Source of the DNA: an uncultured Tateyamaria sp.
GTDB taxonomy: Bacteria > Pseudomonadota > Alphaproteobacteria > Rhodobacterales > Rhodobacteraceae
Direction of reading: 5' to 3'
Assembly: GCF_947504105.1 (NCBI RefSeq)
Contig: NZ_CANNGP010000039.1
Coordinates: 1-36,794 of the forward strand
Length of the DNA stretch: 36,794 bases
In this document: positions 16,874 through 23,662 of the stretch, piece after piece
Position numbering within the stretch: the stretch's first letter is position 1
How the letters are laid out: the number at the start of each line of letters is the position of its first letter
Position numbers and translations under genes: made by a program
The notes under the pieces: model-generated
Seen by the model: only the letters and a program-made list of their open reading frames with translations
Told to the model about the DNA's origin: nothing
The model's database searches: none

Positions 16874-17799
16874 GCGGCGGCCATGATAGCCCCGAGGGCC
16901 ACGGAAGACAGGCGGGCCGCAGGTGGGTCCGCGCGCGAGGTCAAAAGGATTGGCACCTTTGCGCCCATGACGATGCCGCCTGCGCAACCACCGGCAAGGT
17001 AGACGAAGGATTTGAACAGCCCGTTGCCCGATACGATGTCGGGCACGATGATTGCGTCGGCTTTGCCAGCAACCGGATCGTCGGTCATCTTCTTGGTCGC
17101 CACGGATTTGGGGGACATTATCAGGTCAAAGGCCAGTGGGCCGGAGAAATCGGCATCCGCGATATTCGCGCGCGCCCAATCGCGCAGCGCGCGCCCCTCC
17201 ATGGAGGACGGTACGCTTTCGATGGCGGATTCTGTGGCAGACAGGAACGCGACCTTGGGTCGGGCATTGCCCAGCTTGTGGAGCAGCTTGACCACTTCGG
17301 CCGTCGCGTCCTGACGCGTTGCAATGTCTGGGGTCACGTTGACGGCAGCATCGGAGATGGTGATCGACCCGGTGCCGTCGGCTGTAGTGATGTGGAAGAT
17401 GTGGACAAAGCGGCGGCCTGTGCGAAGCCCCGCATCGCGGGACACGGCGGCGCGCATGAATGCGTCGGTATGTAGCTGGCCCTTCATCAACACATCAGCG
17501 CGGCCTTCGCCACAGGCCAGTGCGGCAGCAGCACCAGAGGCTGCTTCACCCTCGGCTTCGATCAGCTCGAAACCCGAGATGTTCCAATTCAGCTTTTCAG
17601 CCTCGGCCTCGATCATGTGACGCTCACCCGTGAAGACGGGGATCATCATGTTGGCTTCGGTGGCTTCCTTGGCTGCCAGCATTGGCAGGGGCGCACCAGC
17701 GCGGGCAATGGCCACGCGGGGGCTGGCCGCCTTTTGCGCCATTTCGATGATGTGCGCAGGTGCAATTGCTGTGGCGTCAGACAGGAAGGATTGGGGCAC
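16870..17799 (-). CDS. pta: Phosphate acetyltransferase of the xsc operon
   Basis: This roughly 309-residue enzyme transfers the acetyl group from acetyl phosphate to CoA, completing the carbon branch of sulfonate breakdown. It has the phosphate acetyl/butyryltransferase domain, with GRADVLMKGQLHTDAFMRAA, SDAAVNVTPDI, MSPKSVATKKM and the C-terminal AGGCAGGIVMGAKVPILLTSRAD. It lacks the long N-terminal DRTGG region of the E. coli Pta, as expected for the short forms found beside xsc. The frame is open to a TTG at 17814, but I prefer the GTG at 17799 (MPQSFLSDATAIAP) because AAAGGTGG lies just upstream. A terminator-like hairpin separates it from xsc. Its stop overlaps the ackA start. Confidence 0.9.
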   Translation of the reverse strand: MPQSFLSDATAIAPAHIIEMAQKAASPRVAIARAGAPLPMLAAKEATEANMMIPVFTGERHMIEAEAEKLNWNISGFELIEAEGEAASGAAAALACGEGRADVLMKGQLHTDAFMRAAVSRDAGLRTGRRFVHIFHITTADGTGSITISDAAVNVTPDIATRQDATAEVVKLLHKLGNARPKVAFLSATESAIESVPSSMEGRALRDWARANIADADFSGPLAFDLIMSPKSVATKKMTDDPVAGKADAIIVPDIVSGNGLFKSFVYLAGGCAGGIVMGAKVPILLTSRADPPAARLSSVALGAIMAAA

Positions 17800-17819
17800 G
17801 AAACCACCTTTCAAAAATG

Positions 17820-17852
17820 AAAAAGAGGGGACGGGCGCGTGCCCATCCCCTC
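17820..17852 (-). terminator. Terminator-like hairpin between xsc and pta
   Basis: On the minus strand GAGGGGATGGGC (17852-17841) pairs with GCCCGTCCCCTC (17836-17825) over 12 bp with one U-G wobble and a 4-nt loop, then TTTTT (17824-17820) and CATTTTTGA. It lies 13 bp after the xsc stop and just before pta. No other promoter is obvious between the two genes, so it probably acts as a partial terminator or an mRNA-stabilising stem that lowers pta relative to xsc. Confidence 0.8.
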
Positions 17853-17865
17853 GGGTCTTAGCAGA

Positions 17866-19647
17866 CTAGGCCACAGTTTGCGGAACCATATCGTCTTTGG
17901 AGATGCCAGCCACTTTGACGGGCTTCTTCATCGCGTCGCGGCGGAACGGGTCGCCCAGTTCCTGGTTGATCATGGCTTCGATCAGCGTGGTGATGCCGTT
18001 TTCCATTTGATCCTTGATCGCCTGGTTGAGGGCGGCTGTCAGCTCTTCTTGCGTGCGTGCCACAACGCCCTTCAGGCCACACGCGTTCGCGATACCGGCA
18101 TAAGACACTTGCTCGTCCAACTCGGTGCCGACGAAGTTGTCGTCGAACCAAAGCGTCGAGTTCCGCTTTTCCGCACCCCACTGGTAGTTGCGGAAAACGA
18201 TCTGCGTGATGGCAGGCCATTCGCCACGGCCGATCGCTGTCAGTTCGTTCACCGCGATGCCAAAGGCGCCGTCACCGGCAAAGCCGACAACCGGCACGTC
18301 GGGCTGGCCGATTTTCGCGCCCACGATGGCGGGAAGGCCGTAACCACAAGGACCAAACAGGCCGGGTGCCAGGTACTTCCGGCCTTCTTCGAAGGACGGA
18401 TAGGCGTTGCCGATGGCGCAGTTGTTGCCGATGTCGGAGGAGATGATGGCTTCGACCGGTAGAGCGGCCTGGATCGCACGCCACGCCATGCGAGGTGCCA
18501 TCCAGTCAGGTTTTGCTGCACGTGCACGCTCGTTCCAGTTGGTGCCGGGATCGTCCTGCTCTTCGGTCATCGACGTCAGTTCTTGGGCCCATGCCGATTT
18601 TGTCTGAGCGATCTTGTCCTTGCGTGCGTCACGGCCTGCGTCGCCTGCATCATCCGCCAGCTGCGACAGGATACCATTGGCCACTTTGGCCGCGTCACCC
18701 ACGATGCCCACGGTGACTTTCTTGGTCAGGCCGATGCGATCGGGGTTGATGTCGACCTGGATGATTTTCGCATCCGTGGGCCAGTAGTCGATGCCATAGC
18801 CTGGCAAGGTCGAGAACGGGTTGAGGCGCGTGCCAAGGCACAGAACAACATCCGCTTCCGAGATCAGCTGCATACCGGCCTTGGAGCCGTTGTAGCCCAG
18901 CGGGCCAGCAAACAGCGGGTGGTTGCCGGGGAACGCGTCGTTGTGCTGGTAGCCCACGCAGACGGGTGCTGTCAGACGCTCGGCCAGTTCTTGCGAGGCT
19001 GCGAGACCACCCTTGGACAGGACAACGCCAGCGCCGTTCAGGATGACGGGGTTCTTCGCCGCGGACAGGATGGCCGCCGCTTCGGCAACCGAGTTTTGAC
19101 CGCCGGGGGACGCTTCGAATTCGATGGGGTCAGGAATTTCGATGTCCACGACTTGGGTCCAGAAGTCACGCGGGATATTGATCTGGGCCGGGCCAGACAG
19201 ACGCTTGGCCTGGCTGATCACGCGGGTCAGAACTTCGGCGACACGGGTCGGATCACGGACTTCTTCCTGATAGGAAACCATATCTTCGAACAGTTTCATC
19301 TGCTCGACTTCCTGGAAACCGCCTTGACCGATTGTCTTGTTTGCGGCTTGCGGCGTCACCAGCAGCAGCGGAGTGTGGTTCCAGTAAGCGGTTTTCACAG
19401 CCGTTACGAAGTTGGTGATGCCGGGACCGTTTTGGGCGATCATCATCGACATCTTGCCCGTCGCGCGGGTATAGCCGTCAGACATCATGCCGGCAGATCC
19501 TTCGTGGGCGCAGTCCCAGAATTTGATACCCGCATCGGGGAAGATGTCGGAAATGGGCATCATGGCCGAGCCGATAATGCCAAAGGCGTGCTCAATCCCG
19601 TGGCGCTGCAGGCACTTCACGAATGCTTCTTCGGTGGTCATCTTCAT
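17866..19647 (-). CDS. xsc: Sulfoacetaldehyde acetyltransferase
   Basis: Xsc is a cytoplasmic thiamine-diphosphate enzyme that converts sulfoacetaldehyde and phosphate to sulfite and acetyl phosphate, the C-S bond-breaking step of taurine catabolism. The 593-residue protein has the three-domain TPP layout. Near the N terminus AHEGSAGMMSDGYTRATGK supplies the TPP-activating Glu. IAQNGPGITNFVTA and NHTPLLLVTPQAANKTIGQGGFQEVEQ follow. The C-terminal GDGAFGIAVNELTAIGRGEWP through RNYQW is the TPP/Mg motif. Length and these segments match known Xsc rather than acetolactate synthase. The ATG at 19647 has GGAG 8 nt upstream. TauR-type direct repeats lie upstream and a hairpin follows. It heads the xsc-pta-ackA-soe cluster. 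Confidence 0.96.
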   Translation of the reverse strand: MKMTTEEAFVKCLQRHGIEHAFGIIGSAMMPISDIFPDAGIKFWDCAHEGSAGMMSDGYTRATGKMSMMIAQNGPGITNFVTAVKTAYWNHTPLLLVTPQAANKTIGQGGFQEVEQMKLFEDMVSYQEEVRDPTRVAEVLTRVISQAKRLSGPAQINIPRDFWTQVVDIEIPDPIEFEASPGGQNSVAEAAAILSAAKNPVILNGAGVVLSKGGLAASQELAERLTAPVCVGYQHNDAFPGNHPLFAGPLGYNGSKAGMQLISEADVVLCLGTRLNPFSTLPGYGIDYWPTDAKIIQVDINPDRIGLTKKVTVGIVGDAAKVANGILSQLADDAGDAGRDARKDKIAQTKSAWAQELTSMTEEQDDPGTNWNERARAAKPDWMAPRMAWRAIQAALPVEAIISSDIGNNCAIGNAYPSFEEGRKYLAPGLFGPCGYGLPAIVGAKIGQPDVPVVGFAGDGAFGIAVNELTAIGRGEWPAITQIVFRNYQWGAEKRNSTLWFDDNFVGTELDEQVSYAGIANACGLKGVVARTQEELTAALNQAIKDQMENGITTLIEAMINQELGDPFRRDAMKKPVKVAGISKDDMVPQTVA

Positions 19648-19730
19648 GGGGCAGTCTCCAATAGAGGGCGGGGGCGTCGAATCGCCCCGGAATTGTTGGA
19701 TGTGACGTTACTGGTGTGGCGGGTTTGGGG

Positions 19731-19763
19731 TTAGGGCCAGTTGTAATCTCCAAATAAGTCCAG
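19731..19763 (-). promoter_or_regulatory. Putative TauR operator upstream of xsc (direct repeats)
   Basis: On the minus strand CTGGACTTAT (19763-19754) and CTGGCCCTAA (19740-19731) form a direct repeat with a 23-bp start-to-start distance. As I recall, Rhodobacter capsulatus TauR recognises direct repeats of CTGGACYTAA. The first half-site begins 1 bp after the tauR stop codon, about 110 bp upstream of the xsc ATG, which is suitable for an activator site. I do not see an unambiguous -10 box. Confidence 0.75.
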
Positions 19764-19764
19764 G

Positions 19765-21222
19765 CTAGTGTGGTAGTGCTTGTGCGATCAGTCCAATTCC
19801 ATCGCGGATCCGATCCACGTGAATAGAAGAGTAGCCCAAGCGGTAAAAACCTGTAGGCTGGTCATCCCCGGAAAAGAATGCGTGCCCCGGTTCGATCAGC
19901 ACGCCGGTCTCTTGCAGGCTTTTGGCCAACTCGCGTGTATCAACGTCATTTGGGGCGCGCATCCAGTAGGAGGAGCCGCCGAAGGCGCCTTGACCTGCGA
20001 TTTCGAGCCCATGGGTTTCGATGCCGGCTTGCATCGCGTCACGGCGGGCGTGCAGGGCCGCGCCCATCTTGCGGATTTGCGCATCGTAGTGGCCCATCGA
20101 CAGGAAGTAGGCGGCGGTGCGCTGGATGTGCCCTGGGGGGTGGCGCAGGACCGATGTGCGCAACGCGCGCGCCTCGCGTACAAAGGGTTCCGAGCCAACA
20201 AGATAGCCCAGCCGCAGTCCCGGAAACAGCGACTTGGAGAAGCTGCCAACGTAGATGACGCGCCCGTCTACATCCATGGATTTGAGGGCGGGCGACGGTG
20301 GTTCGAGGAAGGACATCTCGAACTCGTAGTCATCTTCGACAATCAGGGCATCCAGTTCGCGTGCGCGGTCCAGCAGTGCCTGCCTGCGTGCTACGGGCAT
20401 CGTTGAGGTTGTCGGGCATTGATGGCTGGGCGTGGAAAAGATGACGTCCGTGTCTGGTGGGATGCCGTCCGGTGGCAATCCATCCCGGTCCACCCGCACC
20501 GGTGCGAGGTGGCAGCGTGACTGGTTCAGGATCTCGCGCAGGGCTGGATAGCAGGGATCCTCGAATGCGGCTGTGCGGCGTTGGGTCAGAAGGATTTGAG
20601 CTGCCAGCCATAGCGCATTCTGTGCGCCGAGTGTGATGAGGATCTGGTCGGCATTGGCCGAGATGCCGCGGCGCGGCAGCGTGTTGCGCTGGATGAATTC
20701 AATGAGTTGGGGATCGTCCTGGTCGAAGTAGTCGGATGTGAGCGCGGCGAAGTCACGTTGCCCCAGTGCCTGCAACGCGCACTGGCGCCAGTTGGCGTGG
20801 TCAAAGAGCTGCGGATCTGTCTGTCCATAGATGAACGGGTATTTGAAACGTGCCCAGTCCTGTGGCTTGCTGAGGGTCAGGCCGCCTGAAAAGCGTTGCC
20901 CGATGGCGCGGGTCCAGTCAACGGCGTCGCCTGATGCGGGCTGCGGCTGGTAGCTGGGCGGGACTGGTGCGTTGGCCGACACATAATAGCCGGAGCGGCC
21001 GCGTGCGGTTAGGTAATCGGAGGCGACGAGTTCTGTATAGGCCAGCGTCACCGTGATCCGACTGATGCCCAGATGGGCCGCCAGTTTGCGGGTTGAGGGC
21101 AGCTTTTCCCCAGGTCCAAAGCGCCCGGACAGGATGCCGTGGGCAATCATCTGCTGCACCTGACTTTGAAGGGTACCTTGATGGCCGGGTTGCAAGAAGA
21201 AGGTTTCGACTGGGAGTGCCAT
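19765..21222 (-). CDS. tauR: MocR-type (GntR-HTH/aminotransferase-fold) regulator, TauR
   Basis: The 485-residue protein has an N-terminal GntR winged helix (about residues 15-85: PSTRKLAAHLGISRITVTLAYTEL) fused to a class-I aminotransferase-fold effector domain that binds PLP. The PLP lysine lies in YVGSFSKSLFPGLRLGYLV. MocR/GntR regulators of this kind sense an amino compound through PLP. TauR of Rhodobacter capsulatus activates taurine genes and lies in a tpa-tauR-xsc arrangement. Its position directly before xsc and the repeats at the xsc and tpa promoters support the name. The ATG at 21222 has no clear Shine-Dalgarno sequence, and an operator-like repeat lies 15 bp upstream, which suggests tight autocontrol. 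Confidence 0.9.
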   Translation of the reverse strand: MALPVETFFLQPGHQGTLQSQVQQMIAHGILSGRFGPGEKLPSTRKLAAHLGISRITVTLAYTELVASDYLTARGRSGYYVSANAPVPPSYQPQPASGDAVDWTRAIGQRFSGGLTLSKPQDWARFKYPFIYGQTDPQLFDHANWRQCALQALGQRDFAALTSDYFDQDDPQLIEFIQRNTLPRRGISANADQILITLGAQNALWLAAQILLTQRRTAAFEDPCYPALREILNQSRCHLAPVRVDRDGLPPDGIPPDTDVIFSTPSHQCPTTSTMPVARRQALLDRARELDALIVEDDYEFEMSFLEPPSPALKSMDVDGRVIYVGSFSKSLFPGLRLGYLVGSEPFVREARALRTSVLRHPPGHIQRTAAYFLSMGHYDAQIRKMGAALHARRDAMQAGIETHGLEIAGQGAFGGSSYWMRAPNDVDTRELAKSLQETGVLIEPGHAFFSGDDQPTGFYRLGYSSIHVDRIRDGIGLIAQALPH

Positions 21223-21236
21223 GTTGAGATACTATT

Positions 21237-21268
21237 CTGGACTTAATTGGAAATCAATCTGGCATTAT
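21237..21268 (+). promoter_or_regulatory. Putative TauR operator upstream of tauR
   Basis: CTGGACTTAA (21237-21246) exactly matches the recalled TauR half-site and is followed in the same direction by the weaker CTGGCATTAT (21259-21268), 22 bp start to start. Orientation is opposite to tauR transcription and the site sits in what should be the 5' leader or core promoter, so autorepression is more likely than activation. Confidence 0.55.
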
Positions 21269-21464
21269 CTTTGCGCGAAAAGGAAATCTTGGTATTCTGT
21301 AGGAAGGGATAATTTATCTATTTTTGAGATGTTTCGTATCATTAATGAGTTACATATGCAAGCCGTATCGCATGGTCGGCGATCTGTCGTGCGTGTCCTG
21401 CAAGCCCGGTGATGCACGTACAGGGCAAGGTAATACCAACCGCCTGGTGGGCGACTTTGCGTAC

Positions 21465-22334
21465 TTACGAGTGCTGTCCAACCAGCAAGGAGGCCAAGGC
21501 AGCTTCGCGCGGGGCCAATGCGCCTTCCCGCAATGTTGCCAGAACAAGCGTTCGGCGCAACGGACGGGGCAGAAGCACCTTCTGGACGGGCCCGGTTCGA
21601 TAGCGATCAACATCAGGTTCGGGAAGCAACGTGAAGCCAATGCCGCTGGTGACGCATTCCATGATCGCTTCGAGATTATCCAACACGACTGTTTTGGCTG
21701 TATCTCGTCGTTTATGCTTGGCCATTTCGTATGCGATAAGTTTGCCGATTCCCGTGTTTGGCATGAAGTGGAAGAACGTCTGATCCGCAAGGAGGCCGCT
21801 CATTCCATCCGTCATGAGTTTTTGATGAGCCGCAAATACGAACGGTTCCTTGCCGATCACAGTTGCTGACAGTGCGCCGGGCAGGCCATCTGCATCCGTC
21901 ACGACCGCCGCATCGAGTTGACCGGTGAGAACCTTGTTTTGCAGTGTGCTGGACAGCCCTGTTTCAAATTCAAACATCGCATGTGGCGCGCTTTGCTTTG
22001 CGCTTTCCAGAAAGGGGGGCAGCAACCGCACGGCTGCTGTTGTAATGAAGCCAAGTCTGAAATGTCCAACCAAAGCGTCGCTGGGTCGACAGAGTTCGAC
22101 CAGGCTGTCCTCGCGCTGCAGCAGCGCTTTGGCCTCGTGAACGATCGAACGCCCGATGGGCGTTAGGCGCGGGGGGCGCACAGATCGGTCAAAGAGATTG
22201 ACGTCCAACTCACCTTCCAGCGACTTTATCTGCATGGAGAGTGCCGAAAGCGTCATGTTCAGTTGGTCCGCTGCCGTGGCAAATGAACCGACGGCCGAAA
22301 TCTTGACCAGACTTCTGAGTGCGCGTGTTTGCAT
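21465..22334 (-). CDS. LysR-family transcriptional regulator
   Basis: This 289-residue regulator has the LysR N-terminal helix-turn-helix (MQTRALRSLVKISAVGSFATAADQLNMTLSALSMQIKSLE), then a linker helix and a periplasmic-binding-like effector domain. RLGFITTAAVRLLPPFL opens the effector domain and ECVTSGIGFTLLPEPDV lies in its later part. The ATG at 22334 has AGGAAC upstream; the frame continues to a TTG at 22364, which I regard as non-initiating. It is divergent from an acyl-CoA-dehydrogenase-fold gene across 95 bp, the classic LysR arrangement, so that gene is its likely target. The coinducer is unknown. Confidence 0.9.
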   Translation of the reverse strand: MQTRALRSLVKISAVGSFATAADQLNMTLSALSMQIKSLEGELDVNLFDRSVRPPRLTPIGRSIVHEAKALLQREDSLVELCRPSDALVGHFRLGFITTAAVRLLPPFLESAKQSAPHAMFEFETGLSSTLQNKVLTGQLDAAVVTDADGLPGALSATVIGKEPFVFAAHQKLMTDGMSGLLADQTFFHFMPNTGIGKLIAYEMAKHKRRDTAKTVVLDNLEAIMECVTSGIGFTLLPEPDVDRYRTGPVQKVLLPRPLRRTLVLATLREGALAPREAALASLLVGQHS

Positions 22335-22358
22335 AAGTTCAGAGTTCCTGAATTTGGT

Positions 22359-22385
22359 ATTCAATTTTACTCGATTGTTCTGAAT
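22359..22385. promoter_or_regulatory. Candidate LysR-type operator in the divergent promoter
   Basis: An AT-rich dyad, ATTCA (22359-22363) with TGAAT (22381-22385), encloses CAAT-N8-ATTG (22362-22365 and 22374-22377). Its place between the divergent LysR and acyl-CoA dehydrogenase genes suggests a regulator site. The dyad is short, so this is tentative. Confidence 0.35.
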
Positions 22386-22429
22386 TTTAGCAAGCGTACC
22401 CTAGGCGCAAGAGCTGAGGGACCATTGCT

Positions 22430-23647
22430 ATGACACAGCCGCTTGTTGAGGTTGCAAAGGAACTGGCGCCGGGTTTCGAACGGTGTGCAGGCCATTGGGA
22501 CACGACCCGCAGCTATTGCTGGCAGAATGTGAAGGAATTGGCCGACGCCGGGATCATGGGTATGTCCATCCCTCCGGAGTTGGGCGGCGGCGGCGCTGAT
22601 TTCCTTGAGGTGGCCATGGTTGTCGAAGAGATTGCCAAAGCTTGCACATTGACGGCGCGGGTCGTCGTTGAGGCGAATATGGGCGGTATTAGCGCCGTCA
22701 TGGCGTACGGCACGGATGCGCAGAAAGCCTTTTGTGCACAGCATGTGCTGGCTGGGGACAAGCCGGCGATTTGTATCACCGAGCCCGAGGCGGGCAGTGC
22801 AGCCACGGAAATGCGCACGACAGCCCGCAAGAACGGAAACGGATATATCCTGAACGGTGCAAAGCACTGGATCACGGGTGGTGGCGTTTCAAAGCTCCAC
22901 CTGGTTTTTGCCCGCGTGTTGGACGAGGCCGGGAATGACCTGGGCATTGGTGGATTTATCGTTTTCGTTGATCCCGCAGCGGGCGCCGTGCCGGATGGCT
23001 TTCATGTCATGGGCCGCGAGCGTACGATGGGTCTGTGCGGGATGCCCGAAGCCGAGCTGCGCTTCGAGGATGTCGAGGTAGACGAGAAGTGGCTTCTTGT
23101 GCCGCCGTCCGGGTTACGCCGTGGTTTTGCCGATCTGATGAACGCATACAATTCACAGCGTGTCGGGGCCGGTACGATTGCACTGGGCGTCGCAGCCGGA
23201 GCGCTGAACCATGCGAAGCGGTACCTGCTTGACCGCGAGCAGTTTGGCCGCCCATTGGCTGAGTTCCAAGGATTACAGTGGATGTTGGCAGATATGGACA
23301 CGCAGGTACATGCGGCGCGCTTGATGCTGCACGATGCGGCGCGATCCCGTGGTCCGGATGGCAGCCTTTTCCCGGACATGACTGCGGCGGCGCGGGCCAA
23401 GCTGTTTGCGTCGGAAATGGCGATCAAGGTCGTCAACGATGCCTTGCAGGTCTTTGGCGCGCGCGGTTACAGTGACCGCGAACCGTTGGAACGCATGTAT
23501 CGCGATGTACGTATGTTCACCATCGGCGGCGGCACAGCGCAGATCCTGCGCACGCAAATTGCCGGGAACGTGTTAGGCATCAAAACACCCCAAACGCGCG
23601 ACGGATACATTCAGTCGCCGAGCGTGCCCCGTTTCGTTGCCGAATAG
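22430..23647 (+). CDS. Acyl-CoA dehydrogenase-fold enzyme lacking catalytic Glu (possible desulfinase)
   Basis: The 405-residue protein has the complete acyl-CoA dehydrogenase fold: an N-terminal helical domain, the FAD/beta-domain motifs CITEPEAGSAA and HWITGGGVSKL, and the C-terminal helices with DREQFGRPLAEFQGLQWMLADM and the FAD-binding FGARGYSDREPLERMYRDVRM. The two places where this family carries its catalytic base are altered. The C-terminal site reads IGGGT (Gly367) instead of YEGT, and the helix site reads NSQR (Gln243) instead of the isovaleryl-type xxER. Loss of the base with Gln at the helix site is what I recall for 3-sulfinopropionyl-CoA desulfinase, an acyl-CoA dehydrogenase homologue that releases sulfite. 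Arg77 in LTARVVVEANMG may match that enzyme's substrate-binding arginine. The sulfite-oxidising neighbourhood fits, but the substrate is inference. Confidence 0.8.
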   Translation: MTQPLVEVAKELAPGFERCAGHWDTTRSYCWQNVKELADAGIMGMSIPPELGGGGADFLEVAMVVEEIAKACTLTARVVVEANMGGISAVMAYGTDAQKAFCAQHVLAGDKPAICITEPEAGSAATEMRTTARKNGNGYILNGAKHWITGGGVSKLHLVFARVLDEAGNDLGIGGFIVFVDPAAGAVPDGFHVMGRERTMGLCGMPEAELRFEDVEVDEKWLLVPPSGLRRGFADLMNAYNSQRVGAGTIALGVAAGALNHAKRYLLDREQFGRPLAEFQGLQWMLADMDTQVHAARLMLHDAARSRGPDGSLFPDMTAAARAKLFASEMAIKVVNDALQVFGARGYSDREPLERMYRDVRMFTIGGGTAQILRTQIAGNVLGIKTPQTRDGYIQSPSVPRFVAE

Positions 23648-23662
23648 CGTAAGCAAATGCCG

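Noticed and set aside
16874-16987. N-terminal extension of acetate kinase by 38 residues
   Set aside because: The extension is Arg/Gly/Pro-rich and lies within pta; the canonical ILVVNAGSSSIK start and the ATGA overlap fix the ATG at 16873.
18583-19734. A 383-codon open frame on the plus strand opposite xsc
   Set aside because: It lies entirely antisense to the strongly recognised Xsc protein, has no known domain, and its composition reflects the GC-biased third positions of xsc. The same holds for the long plus-strand frames opposite pta/ackA (15818-17002) and soeA (12987-13982).
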